From Verrucomicrobiota bacterium (GTDB lineage: Bacteria > Verrucomicrobiota > Verrucomicrobiia > Opitutales > Opitutaceae): a stretch of DNA of 54,825 nt. Under the pieces are notes generated by a model. The model made no database searches and had not been told where the DNA came from. It worked only from the letters and a program-made list of their open reading frames with translations. The stretch lies in NCBI GenBank assembly GCA_019510185.1, contig JAEKKV010000026.1:1-54825 (forward strand), read 5' to 3'. Below are positions 25,608 to 36,263 of this stretch, piece after piece. Every line of letters begins with the position of its first letter. Position 1 is the stretch's first letter. The translations under genes were made by a program, and so were the position numbers.

Positions 25608-26536
25608 CCATGGGTGGTTTCAAAATCGGTCCAATCGCGGGGGCGGAGGAAGTCGGTGTGCAGGCGGGCCTCGGCGGTGCCGGGCGCGGGGGCGTAGTTG
25701 TATTTGAAACTCACCAGCGGGGGGAGGCTCATAAGGATCGACTCGGTGCGGCCGCCGCTTTGCAGGCCGAAGTGCGTGCCGCGATCCCAGACCAGGTTGA
25801 ATTCCACGTAACGGCCGCGTCGGTACAACTGCCAGTCGCGCTCGCGTTCGCCATAGGGCGTAGCTTTGCGCTTCGTGACGAGGGGCAGGTACGCGGGAAG
25901 GAAGGCGTCGCCGACGGCACGGAGCGCGGCGAAACTGGCGTCGAAACCAGGAGCGTTGAAATCGTCGAAAAACAAGCCGCCGATGCCGCGGGGTTCGTCG
26001 CGGTGCCTGAGGTAGAAATAATCGTCGCAGTTCTTTTTCCACTGCGCGTAACGCTCGTCGCCGAAGAGGCGGACGGCGTCGCGGGCCGTGCGGTGCCAAT
26101 GGACGCAGTCTTCCTCGAAGCCGTAATAGGGCGTGAGATCGAAGCCGCCGCCGAACCACCAGACCGGCGCGGCGGAGCCCGGTTCTCCCGCGCAGAAAAA
26201 GCGGACGTTGGCGTGGCTCGTCGGCACGTAGGGATTGCGCGGGTGGATGACGAGCGAGACGCCGAGGGCCTGCCAGGGCAGGCCGGCGAGTTCGGGCCGG
26301 TGCGCGGTGGCGGAGGGCGGAAGCTGGTGGCCGTGAACGTGGGAAAAGCCGACGCCGGCCTTTTCGAAAACCGCGCCCTCGGCGAGCACGCGGGAACGTC
26401 CGCCGCCACCCTCGGCCCGCGTCCAGACGTCCTCTTGAAATTTCCCGGCTCCGTCCTCCGCTTCCAGTTCGCGACAAATGCGGTCCTGCAGGTTGAGCAG
26501 GTAGGTTTTGACGGCGGAGAGATCGGGGGCGGACAT
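25601..26536 (-). CDS. hemF: Oxygen-dependent coproporphyrinogen III oxidase
   Basis: 311 aa. It converts coproporphyrinogen III to protoporphyrinogen IX using oxygen, so the cell can make haem aerobically. Conserved blocks include [47 protein letters not shown], and [21 protein letters not shown] near the C-terminus. Length is typical. The stop codon lies inside a dispersed inverted repeat shared with the hemE leader. hemF, hemE and hemY are adjacent and same-strand. Confidence 0.96.
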   Translation of the reverse strand: MSAPDLSAVKTYLLNLQDRICRELEAEDGAGKFQEDVWTRAEGGGGRSRVLAEGAVFEKAGVGFSHVHGHQLPPSATAHRPELAGLPWQALGVSLVIHPRNPYVPTSHANVRFFCAGEPGSAAPVWWFGGGFDLTPYYGFEEDCVHWHRTARDAVRLFGDERYAQWKKNCDDYFYLRHRDEPRGIGGLFFDDFNAPGFDASFAALRAVGDAFLPAYLPLVTKRKATPYGERERDWQLYRRGRYVEFNLVWDRGTHFGLQSGGRTESILMSLPPLVSFKYNYAPAPGTAEARLHTDFLRPRDWTDFETTHGH

Positions 26537-26559
26537 GGCGGTCCGGGAGTCTCTGCGCT

Positions 26560-27450
26560 TTAGTCGGCGCGGTGCAACACGCCTTTGCCTTCGCGCACGC
26601 GCTTCCAGAGTCGCGCGCCCACACCATAACGCGGGCTGATGACCGCCGAGACCAGGAAGGCCACGCCGAGGCTCAGGACGATGCTGGCGCCGCTGGCGAG
26701 GCCGAGGTGATAGCTGACGAGAATACCCGCGAACGAGCCGACCAGGGCGGTGGCGACAGAAACGAGGAGCAGGTGGCTAAGCCGGTCGCACCAGAGATAG
26801 GCGGTGACGGCGGGCAGGAGAAAAAGGCCCAGGGCGAGAACGATGCCCATGGCCTGAAGCGCGGCGATGAGGTTGAGCACGGTCAGGCAAAGCACGCCGA
26901 TGTGGGCGAGCCCGCTGTGGCCGCCGGTGGCGCGGTGAAAGATGGGATCGAAGGTTTCGAGCAGGATGCTGCGGTAAAACACCAGGAAGACGACGACGGT
27001 CAGGGCGCTGGCCAGGGCGGAGAGCCGGAGGTCGGAGGGGCTTACGCCGAGGATGTTGCCGAAGAGAAAATGCATCAGATCGATGCGGCTCTTGAGCAGG
27101 CTCACGAGCGCCACGCCAAGGGCGAAGAAGATGATGAAGAGCGAGCCGAAGGCGGCGTCCTCTTTCACCCGGGTGAGCCGGCTGAGCAACGCGCTGCCGG
27201 CGGCGGTGAGCAGGCCGGCGATGAGCGCGCCGAAGAAAAGCGCGAGGGTGCTGGTGCCGAAGAGGGCATAGGCCAGCGCCACGCCGGGCAGGAGCGAATG
27301 GGACAGGGCATCGCCCATCAGCGCGAGGCGGCGCAGTACGAGAATGCTGCCGAGCAGGCCGCCGCTCAGGCTCAGCAACACGGCCGAGAGCAGGCCGCGT
27401 TGCATGAACCCGTAGCTGAACGGCTCGACGAAGAGATCGTGAAAAGTCAT
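26560..27450 (-). CDS. Metal ABC transporter permease (ZnuB/MntB family)
   Basis: 296 aa with about eight hydrophobic segments, typical of the cluster 9 metal-ion permeases. Family marks include [28 protein letters not shown] near residues 35-60 and the [23 protein letters not shown] block near 190-215. It forms the membrane channel of the importer with the ATPase 8 bp upstream and the binding protein beyond it. Metal preference cannot be read from the permease; the binding protein suggests manganese. Confidence 0.92.
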   Translation of the reverse strand: MTFHDLFVEPFSYGFMQRGLLSAVLLSLSGGLLGSILVLRRLALMGDALSHSLLPGVALAYALFGTSTLALFFGALIAGLLTAAGSALLSRLTRVKEDAAFGSLFIIFFALGVALVSLLKSRIDLMHFLFGNILGVSPSDLRLSALASALTVVVFLVFYRSILLETFDPIFHRATGGHSGLAHIGVLCLTVLNLIAALQAMGIVLALGLFLLPAVTAYLWCDRLSHLLLVSVATALVGSFAGILVSYHLGLASGASIVLSLGVAFLVSAVISPRYGVGARLWKRVREGKGVLHRAD

Positions 27451-27458
27451 GGCGGCGC

Positions 27459-28232
27459 CTACCCGGGGAAATGGGCGGTGGGGTGAACGGGCAGGTGATC
27501 GTGGAGGCAGGGGCCGCCGCGGAAGGCGAGATCGATGTTGGCCTCGGTCAGCACGCCGGCGACGGGACCGCTGGCGATGAGGCGGGTGTTGAGCAGGACG
27601 CCATTGGTGAAATGCCGCCGGGCGAGTTCCAGATCGTGGACGGAGGCGAGCACGGTGCGTCCCTGCGCCTCCCAGGCCCGGACAATGTGGGTCAACTCCT
27701 CGGTGGCGTAGAGATCGAGTCCGGCGAACGGTTCGTCGAGGAGGAAGATGTCGGCGCCCTGGGCGATGGCCCGGGCCAGGAAAACGCGTTGCTGCTGTCC
27801 GCCCGAGAGCATGCGGATCTGGCGGTCGGCGAGCGCGGTGACGTTGAGCTCGGCGAGCGCGCGATCGACGCAGGCGTGGTCGGTCTTCGAAAGCCGCTGC
27901 CAGGGTTTGAGCGAGGGATAGCGCCCTTGCTCGACGACGGCGCGGACGGTGATGGGGAAATCCCAGTCGATCGTCTGCCGCTGCGGCAGGTAGGCGAGGC
28001 GGGGGAGCTGGTGGCAGGCATGGGCGTCGCCGATGCGGATCTCGCCGCCGCCGAGGTCATGCCAGCCGAGGATGGAGCGGAGCAGGGTGCTTTTGCCGGC
28101 GCCATTGGGGCCGAGCACGGCGGTGAGGCTGCCGCAGGGCACGGCCGTCGTCACGTCATCGAGCGCGGGCTGGGCGCCATAACGCACGGTGACGTGGGAG
28201 AAGCGGAGGATGTTGTGCGTGTGGGCGGACAA
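27459..28232 (-). CDS. Metal ABC transporter ATP-binding protein
   Basis: 257 aa. Walker A GPNGAGKST near residue 40, Q-loop PQRQTIDWDFP near 82, signature LSGGQQQR near 140, Walker B IFLLDEPFAGLD near 160 and the H-loop SVHD near 195. It powers metal import with the adjacent permease. The start is a TTG at 28232 that gives a normal N-terminus (ILRFSHVTVRYGAQPAL); no ATG is available nearby, so the exact start is uncertain. Gene order is binding protein, ATPase, permease. Confidence 0.92.
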   Translation of the reverse strand: MSAHTHNILRFSHVTVRYGAQPALDDVTTAVPCGSLTAVLGPNGAGKSTLLRSILGWHDLGGGEIRIGDAHACHQLPRLAYLPQRQTIDWDFPITVRAVVEQGRYPSLKPWQRLSKTDHACVDRALAELNVTALADRQIRMLSGGQQQRVFLARAIAQGADIFLLDEPFAGLDLYATEELTHIVRAWEAQGRTVLASVHDLELARRHFTNGVLLNTRLIASGPVAGVLTEANIDLAFRGGPCLHDHLPVHPTAHFPG

Positions 28233-28266
28233 AGGGCGAAAGGGGTAGGGGAAGAGCGGATGCGGA

Positions 28267-29145
28267 TCAACGCAAGGCGCGGACGATGGTATCCACGTTA
28301 TGGCGAAACATGCCGGGGTAGGACGCCTCGGGCGAGCCGGGAGCGGCCAGGCTGTCGGTATAAAGGGACGGGGCGACGGCCACCCCGGCCTCGCGGGCGA
28401 TGAGCTCGGGGATTTTGGGGTTGCTGGTGGATTCGATAAAGACGGCGGGGACGTGCTGCCGGCGGATGAACGTGATGATGCGGGCGAGCTGGCGGGCGTC
28501 GGGTTCCTGGTCGGGACTGAGGCCGGAGATCGGCACGATGGTCAGGCCGTAGCCCCGGGCGAGGTAGCCGAGGGCGTCGTGCGAGGTGACGAGCTTGCGG
28601 TGCGCTTCGGGGAGCGTGGCAAACTGGGCGACGGCGTAGGCTTGGAGCGCTTCCAATTCGCGGGTGAAGGCGGCGGCCCGCGCGTTGAAATCGGCGGCGT
28701 GTTCCGGCGATTGTTTCACCAAGGCGGCGCGGATGTTGTCCACGTAGCGAATGACGTTGCGCACGTCCTGCCAGGCATGCGGGTCGGGGCGACGGTTCGC
28801 CGAAGTGGCTTCGTCCGTCGCGGCGGGCAACGGAGAAAGGCCTTCGCTGGCGGTGACGAGGACGCCGTGAAAACCGGAATTGGCGATGAGCTTGCCGAGC
28901 CAGGTTTCGAGGCCGAGGCCGTTGACCACGACAATATCGGCCTTGGCCATCAGGCGGATGTCGGCGGGCTTGGGTTCGTAGGCGTGGGGATCGACGCCGG
29001 GCTCAATCAGGCAGAGGACGCGAACATCGGAATCGCCAACGCGTCGCACGAGGTCGTCGAGGATCGTGTTGGTGGTGAGGACGAGCGGTTGGGCAACGGC
29101 CAGGCCGGCGGACAGGAAAAAAAGGAAGAGCCGGAGGACGGGCAT
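28267..29145 (-). CDS. Metal ABC transporter substrate-binding protein, manganese-type ligands
   Basis: 292 aa, cluster A-I (TroA/PsaA/ZnuA) periplasmic binding protein with an N-terminal signal peptide. The four metal positions appear to be His54 in GVDPHAYEP, His in RPDPHAWQD, Glu in VFIESTSNPK and Asp in LYTDSLA. A His-His-Glu-Asp set is the one found in manganese-binding PsaA/MntC proteins, while zinc-binding ZnuA usually has a third His and a His-rich loop, which is missing here. So Mn (or Fe/Mn) import is inferred. I choose ATG 29145 over GTG 29154 because it starts the signal peptide directly. Confidence 0.9.
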   Translation of the reverse strand: MPVLRLFLFFLSAGLAVAQPLVLTTNTILDDLVRRVGDSDVRVLCLIEPGVDPHAYEPKPADIRLMAKADIVVVNGLGLETWLGKLIANSGFHGVLVTASEGLSPLPAATDEATSANRRPDPHAWQDVRNVIRYVDNIRAALVKQSPEHAADFNARAAAFTRELEALQAYAVAQFATLPEAHRKLVTSHDALGYLARGYGLTIVPISGLSPDQEPDARQLARIITFIRRQHVPAVFIESTSNPKIPELIAREAGVAVAPSLYTDSLAAPGSPEASYPGMFRHNVDTIVRALR

Positions 29146-29203
29146 TTCCGGCACTATAACAAAGCTGGCAAGAGGAGCGACCCGGCAGCGGCCGGATTAC
29201 GGA

Positions 29204-30211
29204 TTATTTTTTGCCGGGCAGCGTGAACTTCACCAAGGGCGCCGTCGCGTCGTCGGCGGGTTCCTCGGCGGCCGTGCCGCTGATGGGCGAGAGCGGGCCG
29301 GCCGCGGGCGCCGCGGGGTTGGCGGTCGCGGTGGCGGTGGCGACGGGAGCGTGGCTTTTGAAAACGGAGGTGGCGGGCAGGAGGGTGAAGCCTTTTTCAA
29401 TGAGGCTGGCCATCTGCAGGTCGCGGGTCTTGCGGTCGGGGCTGCCCATGATGACGGCGATGAGGCGGTGGCCGTTGCGCTCGGCGGTGGCGGCGAGGCA
29501 GAAGCCGGCGGCGTTGGTGAAGCCGGTCTTGAGGCCATCCACGCCGGCGACGTGGCCGAGCAGGTGGTTATGGTTGATCATGAGGACCTGCTGGGCGCGC
29601 TGGGCGCCGCCGAACGCGCGCTGCTTGGTGGACGTGTAGCGGAGGACGTCGGTGTTAAGGATCAATTCACGGGCGAGGGTGGCGAGATCGCGCGGGGTGG
29701 TGAGATCGGCTTTCTGGCCCTTGGAGGGCGGCAGGCCGTGGGGCGAATGGAACGTCGTGCGGGTGAGGCCGAGCTGCTGGGCACGGGCGTTCATGCGCTC
29801 GACAAAACCTTCGCGGGACCCTGCGACGGTGCGCGCGAGGGCGACGGCGGCATCGTTGGCCGACTGGATCATCAGCGCGTAGAGCAGTTCATCGACGGTA
29901 AAAACCTCTTTTTCCTTCAGCCACACCTGGGTGCCGCCGATGCGCGTTTCCTCGGCGGTGATGGTGACGGGCGTATCGAGCGTGATCTGGCCGGCCTTGA
30001 TCGCGTCATAGACCACGAGGAACGTCATCAGCTTCGTGACGCTGGCGGGCGGGGAGACTTCGTCCGGGTTGTCCTGAAACAGCACCTGGCCGGTGGTGGC
30101 GTCGGTGATGATTTCGCCCTTGAAGGCGGCGGCCGGGGCGGCCTGCGCGACGGCGGCAAGGGCGCAGAGGCAGAGAAGGGAGGCGGAAAGACGGAGACGC
30201 TCGAAAATCAT
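29204..30211 (-). CDS. D-alanyl-D-alanine carboxypeptidase (PBP5/DacA-like)
   Basis: 335 aa, serine peptidase that trims pentapeptide side chains of peptidoglycan. N-terminal signal peptide (residues 1-25). Catalytic motifs: SVTK (Ser57-Lys60), SAN in LMIQSANDAAV near residue 115, and KTG in DGLKTGFTNAAG near residue 220. The C-terminal part after about residue 270 is Ala/Pro/Thr-rich and lacks the usual beta domain and amphipathic anchor helix, so it may be a free periplasmic form. ATG 30211 is preferred over TTG 30253, which would push the signal peptide inward. Confidence 0.93.
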   Translation of the reverse strand: MIFERLRLSASLLCLCALAAVAQAAPAAAFKGEIITDATTGQVLFQDNPDEVSPPASVTKLMTFLVVYDAIKAGQITLDTPVTITAEETRIGGTQVWLKEKEVFTVDELLYALMIQSANDAAVALARTVAGSREGFVERMNARAQQLGLTRTTFHSPHGLPPSKGQKADLTTPRDLATLARELILNTDVLRYTSTKQRAFGGAQRAQQVLMINHNHLLGHVAGVDGLKTGFTNAAGFCLAATAERNGHRLIAVIMGSPDRKTRDLQMASLIEKGFTLLPATSVFKSHAPVATATATANPAAPAAGPLSPISGTAAEEPADDATAPLVKFTLPGKK

Positions 30212-30284
30212 GCGCGGAGAGAAGGGGCATTTTTCCGGCGTGCGGGCGAGCAAGAAAACGCCGGCTCCGCACGGCGGTGGCGGG

Positions 30285-31928
30285 CTATTTTCCGGAGCGG
30301 GTTTGCTCCAGCGGCAGGTCGTGCAGCTTCAGCTCCGGGTTCTTTTCGACGAAGTAGCGCATCGTCCAGTCGTTGGGGAAAAGGGCGACGGGGTTGTCGA
30401 ACTTGTCGGTGCCGAAGCTCACGCCGCTGGCGAGGATGAGCGACTGCGGGTTCTTGAGGCTGGGGTGCGGCTCAAGCCACTTGAGGAGCGTCCACGGGGT
30501 GGGCTCGAGGCGCGACTCCGCGTTGTACTCGGCCTTGAGCCGGTATTGCACGACCTCGAATTGCAGCGGGCCGACCGCCGCGAGCAGGGTCGCTCCGGGC
30601 GGGGCGTTGCGCGGCTGGAAGGATTGCACGACGCCTTCCTGCAGGAGTTGCTCGAGGCCGGCGCGGTATTTCTTCGAGTCGCCTGAATTGGGGTTGGAAA
30701 TATACACGAACACCTCGGGCGGAAAACGCGGGATCTCGTCGAAGGCGATAGTGCGGTCCTCGGTCAGCGTGTCGCCGATGCCGAAGGAATCGTGGCCGAC
30801 CAGGCCGATGACGTCGCCGGGCCAGGCTTCGTCCACCGTCTCGCGCTCCTGACCGAAGAGCTTGTGCGAGGAGGAGAGGCGCACGTTTTTGCCGGTGCGC
30901 TGGTGGATGACGACCATGTCGCGGTTGAACTTGCCGGAGCACACGCGCAGGAAGGCGATGCGGTCGCGGTGCTTCGGATCCATGTTGGCCTGGATCTTGA
31001 AAACGAAGCCGGAGAATTTCTCGTGCGTAACCGGCACCTCGCGGGCCTCGGTGGGCGCGGGCGCGCCGGGCACGGTGATCGAGACGGAGCGGCGCGAGGT
31101 CGGCGGAATGGAGTTTTGCAGGAAACCCTCGAGGAGGAGCTGCACGCCGAAGTTGTTCACGGCGGAGCCGAAGAACACCGGGGTCTGCTTGCCGGCGTGG
31201 ACGGCGGCCGCATCGAAGGGTGCGCTGGCGCCGTCGAGCATGTCGATCTGCTCGGCCACTTCGGCGTAGGTGTAGTCGTCGAGTTTTTCGCGGACGATGG
31301 CGGAGTTGAGTCCGGTGACGTTGACGGGAGCGCGGAAGGCGCCGTGCGGCGTGCGCTCAAAGAGATGCACCTGCTTGTGGCGGCGGTCGAACACGCCGCG
31401 GAAGGACGGTCCGTTGCCCAGCGGCCAGGTCATCGGGCAGGGGGCGAGGCCGAGGACGCTTTCCAGCTCGTCGATCAGCGTGAGCGGGTTGAGCGTGGGG
31501 CGGTCGCACTTGTTGATGAAGGTGAAGATCGGCACACCGCGCCGGCGGCAGACTTCGAAGAGCTTGCGCGTCTGCGGCTCGATGCCCTTGGCGGCGTCGA
31601 TCACCATGAGCGCGGCGTCGACGGCGGTGAGCACGCGGTAGGTGTCCTCGGAGAAATCCTTGTGGCCGGGGGTGTCGAGGAGGTTGACCGCGTACCCCTG
31701 GTAGTCGAACTGGAGGACGGTCGAGGACACGGAAATGCCGCGCTGCTTTTCCAATTCCATCCAGTCGGAGGTGGTGGCGCGCTGGCTCTTGCGGGCGGTG
31801 ACGGTGCCGGCGAGATGGATGGCGTTTCCGTAGAGGAGGAATTTCTCGGTGAGCGTGGTCTTGCCCGCGTCGGGGTGCGAGATGATCGCGAAGGTGCGGC
31901 GGCGGGCGATTTCCTGGGCGGGCGTCAT
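30285..31928 (-). CDS. prfC: Peptide chain release factor 3
   Basis: 547 aa, GTPase that removes RF1/RF2 from the ribosome after termination. G1 SHPDAGKTT near residue 17, the switch region QRGISVSSTVLQF near 62-75, G3 DTPGHKDF near 85 and G4 NKCDR near 138. The ATTSDWMELEKQRGISV block near residues 51-67 separates RF3 from EF-G. The length is typical. It heads the long minus-strand run. No Shine-Dalgarno is visible before the ATG. Confidence 0.95.
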   Translation of the reverse strand: MTPAQEIARRRTFAIISHPDAGKTTLTEKFLLYGNAIHLAGTVTARKSQRATTSDWMELEKQRGISVSSTVLQFDYQGYAVNLLDTPGHKDFSEDTYRVLTAVDAALMVIDAAKGIEPQTRKLFEVCRRRGVPIFTFINKCDRPTLNPLTLIDELESVLGLAPCPMTWPLGNGPSFRGVFDRRHKQVHLFERTPHGAFRAPVNVTGLNSAIVREKLDDYTYAEVAEQIDMLDGASAPFDAAAVHAGKQTPVFFGSAVNNFGVQLLLEGFLQNSIPPTSRRSVSITVPGAPAPTEAREVPVTHEKFSGFVFKIQANMDPKHRDRIAFLRVCSGKFNRDMVVIHQRTGKNVRLSSSHKLFGQERETVDEAWPGDVIGLVGHDSFGIGDTLTEDRTIAFDEIPRFPPEVFVYISNPNSGDSKKYRAGLEQLLQEGVVQSFQPRNAPPGATLLAAVGPLQFEVVQYRLKAEYNAESRLEPTPWTLLKWLEPHPSLKNPQSLILASGVSFGTDKFDNPVALFPNDWTMRYFVEKNPELKLHDLPLEQTRSGK

Positions 31929-32084
31929 GGCGAAACTCCCAAGGCAACAGGTCGCGGGCGGGGAGGGGAAGTCTTAATTGGGGGCCGGGCGCGGCGGCGG
32001 GCGGCGCAGTTTAACAAAAATATGCAACTTGCAAGATGGAGCCCGAAGCCGCGGTGCGCAGTGTTGGCGCGTCACGATGCAATC

Positions 32085-32237
32085 ATGGTGATCGCCCTTT
32101 CTCTCCTCGGATTTTTTTATGTTGTCGGCTTGCTTGCCCTGGCGGGCGCGTTGTGGCGCGTGCCCGAAGGATTCGAGGATGAGAAGGGTTTCCATGTCGG
32201 TCCGCGTCCTGGTTCGTTCGACGAGGAAATACTTTGA
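32085..32237 (+). CDS. 50-residue single-pass membrane protein
   Basis: Codes for 50 aa starting MVIALSLLGFFYVVGLLALAG. One transmembrane helix (residues 2-23) is followed by a charged tail with Gly/Phe/Asp (WRVPEGFEDEKGFHVGP, ending DEEIL). The pattern, a hydrophobic stretch ending in a Trp-Arg boundary and an acidic tail, looks like a real small protein. It fills the 345-bp space between divergent prfC and the RlmI-like gene, with its stop 36 bp before that gene. An in-frame ATG exists further upstream (about 32023) but adds a basic, implausible leader. Confidence 0.5.
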   Translation: MVIALSLLGFFYVVGLLALAGALWRVPEGFEDEKGFHVGPRPGSFDEEIL

Positions 32238-32273
32238 GCTTCTACTGGCGGCGAGGCGCGTGATGATGCGGCC

Positions 32274-33446
32274 ATGTCGTCGCCCGTCGCCTCCCTGAAA
32301 CTCAAAGCCAACGCCAAGTCCCGCGTTCTCTCCGGTCACCCCTGGGTGTTTGCCAACGAAGTGGAGACCCTGCTTGGCGCCGAGCACGATGGCGCGGTCG
32401 TCGAATGCCGGGATCGCGCCGGCCGTTTTCTGGGCAGCGGTATCTACAACTCCAAGTCGCAGATCATCTGGCGCCGGTTGAGCACGCAACGCGTGGCGCT
32501 CGACGAGGTCTACCTGCGCGGCGCGCTGACCAAGGCCATCGCCCGGCGCGACCCGGCTTCGCGCCACCGCCGGCTCGTCTGGTCGGAGTCGGACGACCTG
32601 CCCGGCGTGGTGGTCGACCAGTTTGGCGACACGCTGGTGCTGCAAGTCCAGTCGCTCGCGATGGATCAGCGCACATCGCTGATCGTCGATCTGCTCGCCG
32701 AGCTGCTCTCGCCGGCCGAGATCATCGTGCGCAACGACGCGCACATCCGGAAACTCGAGGGCCTCCCGCTCGGCGTGTACACGCGCAGCGGCCAGGCCTG
32801 GGCGCCGCGCTGGGAAAAGATCGACGGCTTCGACTACTGGCTCGACCTCCAGAGCGGCCAGAAAACGGGCTTTTACCTCGACCAGCGCGAGCAGCATTCG
32901 GTGCTGGCGAAGCACTGCGCCGGCAAGCGCGTCCTCGACGCCTTCTGCAACCAGGGGCCGTTCGCGTTGCACGCGGCGCGGGCGGGGGCGAAGGAAGTGC
33001 TTGGCCTGGACAGCGCCGCGGACGCCATCGACCAGGCGAAGAAGAACGCGGAGCGCAACGGCGTGAACGCCTCCTTTGCCGTCGCCAATGTTTTCGACTG
33101 GTTCAACGACCCCGCGCGCCACGGCGAGCCGCTCTGGGACGTGATCGTGCTCGATCCACCGCCGTTCGCGAAGTCGAAGAGCGCGCTCGAGGGGGCGCTG
33201 CGCGGCTACAAGGAGATCAATCTCCGCGCCATGCAGAGCCTCGTTTCGGGGGGCGTGCTCGCGACGTACACGTGTTCGCACCACATGCAGGACGCGGAGT
33301 TGCGCAACGTGCTCGCCGGGGCCGCGACCGACGCCAAGCGCAAGGTCCGCATCATCGAGTTCTGCCACCAACCCGCCGACCACCCGGTGCTGGTGACCAT
33401 GCCGGAAAGCGAATACCTCCGCGGATACATCGTGCGCGTCGAGTGA
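32274..33446 (+). CDS. Class I SAM-dependent 23S rRNA methyltransferase (RlmI family)
   Basis: 390 aa. N-terminal PUA-like domain (SRVLSGHPWVFANEV near residues 15-30), then the EEHUD-type middle, then a Rossmann methyltransferase with motif I VLDAFCNQGPFALHAARAGA near residue 222 and the catalytic DPPPFAKSK near residue 300. Family members methylate a cytosine at C5 in 23S rRNA; the TCSHHM motif near residue 330 carries the usual cysteine. The exact target base is not determinable here. The ATG at 32274 has no Shine-Dalgarno. Confidence 0.9.
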   Translation: MSSPVASLKLKANAKSRVLSGHPWVFANEVETLLGAEHDGAVVECRDRAGRFLGSGIYNSKSQIIWRRLSTQRVALDEVYLRGALTKAIARRDPASRHRRLVWSESDDLPGVVVDQFGDTLVLQVQSLAMDQRTSLIVDLLAELLSPAEIIVRNDAHIRKLEGLPLGVYTRSGQAWAPRWEKIDGFDYWLDLQSGQKTGFYLDQREQHSVLAKHCAGKRVLDAFCNQGPFALHAARAGAKEVLGLDSAADAIDQAKKNAERNGVNASFAVANVFDWFNDPARHGEPLWDVIVLDPPPFAKSKSALEGALRGYKEINLRAMQSLVSGGVLATYTCSHHMQDAELRNVLAGAATDAKRKVRIIEFCHQPADHPVLVTMPESEYLRGYIVRVE

Positions 33447-33580
33447 CGCGCGGCGAAGCTCCCGACAAGGGCCGGACGCCGCATTAAATCCCAAGGCGCG
33501 CCGGCCGCTTCCTCCATAAGTCGGCGGTTCGGTTCAGATTTTATTTGGACTTTGGGGGTTTGGCGGCTGGAGTTTCGTTC

Positions 33581-34372
33581 ATGGCTTGGTCCACCGTTCA
33601 TTGGAAAAGCGACGTCATCGGAAAACAGACCACGATGCAGGTGTTGCTGCCCGAGACGGGCACGCCGCCCTACGCCACGTTTTACCTGTTGCACGGGCTG
33701 TCCGACGATTCGACCACGTGGTTGCGGCGCACGCGCATCGAGTCGCACGTGCGCGACTTGCCGCTGATCGTGGTGATGCCTGACGGCTACCGCGGCTTCT
33801 ACACCGACAACGACCAAGGGCCGGCCTACGCGCGGCACATCGGCGAGGAGCTGCCGGCTTTCGTCGAGCGCACCTTTCGCGCCCGGGCGGAGCGCGGGGC
33901 GCGCGCCATCGGCGGGCTTTCGATGGGCGGGTTTGGCGCGCTGCGCGTGGGGCTGGGGTATGCGGATCGCTTTTGCTCGATCAACAGCCATTCCGGCGCG
34001 GTGGGTTGGGGCAACATCACGGGCGGCCAGAGTTATTGGGAGGAAGCGCAACGGCGCGGCTGGCCGGTCGAGTTCACCGCGGAATTGCAGCGCGTGTTTG
34101 GCTCCGCGCCGCTGGGCACCGATCACGACATCCTCACGCTGGCCCGGCGCGCGGAGAAGGCGCGTCAGCTCCCCGCGCTGCTGCTCGACTGCGGGACGGA
34201 TGATTTTCTGCTCGAGGACAACCGCGTCTTCCACGCTTCGCTCACCGCGGCGAAGATCCCGCACGTGTACCGGGAGTTTCCCGGGGCGCACACGTGGGAT
34301 TACTGGGACGAGCACATTGGCGACGCGCTGCGTTTTCACGCGGCCAACCTCGGACTGCCGACGGCGGGCTGA
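33581..34372 (+). CDS. Alpha/beta-hydrolase esterase (PF00756 type)
   Basis: 263 aa. Catalytic Ser in GGLSMGGFGA near residue 116, Asp in DCGTDDFLLED near residue 207 and His in PGAHTWDYWDEH near residue 242; oxyanion neighbourhood LLHGLSDDSTTWLR near residue 38. The type resembles S-formylglutathione hydrolase/FrmB-like esterases and feruloyl-esterase-like enzymes, but the substrate is unknown. No signal peptide is seen. ATG 33581 is chosen over TTG 33545 because MAWSTVHWKSDVIGKQ matches the family start. Confidence 0.88.
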   Translation: MAWSTVHWKSDVIGKQTTMQVLLPETGTPPYATFYLLHGLSDDSTTWLRRTRIESHVRDLPLIVVMPDGYRGFYTDNDQGPAYARHIGEELPAFVERTFRARAERGARAIGGLSMGGFGALRVGLGYADRFCSINSHSGAVGWGNITGGQSYWEEAQRRGWPVEFTAELQRVFGSAPLGTDHDILTLARRAEKARQLPALLLDCGTDDFLLEDNRVFHASLTAAKIPHVYREFPGAHTWDYWDEHIGDALRFHAANLGLPTAG

Positions 34373-34419
34373 GTGGATGCGGGCTTGAGTGCGGCCGTGG
34401 TTTGGCTACGACACTGTCT

Positions 34420-34794
34420 GTGGCCATTCCCCCCACTGCGCTCATTGTCGACGACGAAAGGCACATCCGGACTTATCTGCGGATGCTTTTGAAGCAGCTC
34501 GGGGTCGGCACGATCTACGAAGCGGCCAACGTGGTGGAGGCCCGCGCGCAACTGGCGGCCTTTCATCCGGCGCTGGTGACGCTGGATGTCAACATGCCGG
34601 GCGGGACCGGGATCGAATTTTTAAACGAAATCCGCGCGCAGGACGAACAGACCTACGTGGTCGTGATGAGCGCCGATGCGCTCGCGAGCACGGTCAAGGC
34701 CGCCGCGGCCGCGGGGGCGGACGGCTTCATCCGCAAGGATCTGCCGCCGCCGCAGATGCAGGCCGAGCTGCAGCGGATTTTCGCGGAGGCATAA
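34420..34794 (+). CDS. Single-domain response regulator (CheY-like receiver)
   Basis: About 124 aa, receiver domain only. Acidic pair DDE in LIVDDERH, phosphoacceptor Asp in VTLDVNMPGGTG, Thr/Ser switch in VVMSADA and the conserved Lys in FIRKDLP. No output domain. No histidine kinase is next to it, so it is an orphan. The start is uncertain: GTG 34420 and TTG 34402 are both possible and neither has a Shine-Dalgarno; the frame is open further back into nonsense sequence. The terminator of the convergent enolase gene overlaps its stop codon. Confidence 0.82.
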   Translation: MAIPPTALIVDDERHIRTYLRMLLKQLGVGTIYEAANVVEARAQLAAFHPALVTLDVNMPGGTGIEFLNEIRAQDEQTYVVVMSADALASTVKAAAAAGADGFIRKDLPPPQMQAELQRIFAEA

Positions 34795-34820
34795 AAAAGG
34801 CGGGCCGGTGAAGGCCCGCC
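34793..34820 (-). terminator. Rho-independent terminator of enolase
   Basis: On the minus strand, GGCGGGCC and GGCCCGCC form a perfect 8-bp stem with a 6-base loop (complement of 34799-34820), followed by a run of six T (complement of 34793-34798). It overlaps the stop codon of the convergent response-regulator gene, so one signal separates the two. Confidence 0.9.
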
Positions 34821-34848
34821 TGGGAAGGCAGAGGAGCGGAGGGCTCGA

Positions 34849-36216
<1,368 letters not shown>

Positions 36217-36263
36217 TCACTGCGCAGGGATTGCCGAAAGCACGGCGGTAACCGCCGGCCGGA

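Noticed and set aside
30792..32237. 481-residue plus-strand frame opposite prfC
   Set aside because: Mostly the shadow of prfC. Only its last 50 codons (32085-32237) lie outside and look like a genuine small membrane protein, listed separately.
34294..34420. N-terminal extension of the receiver protein to 34294
   Set aside because: Overlaps the end of the esterase gene and encodes Gly/Arg-rich sequence with no receiver similarity; the receiver starts at about 34435.
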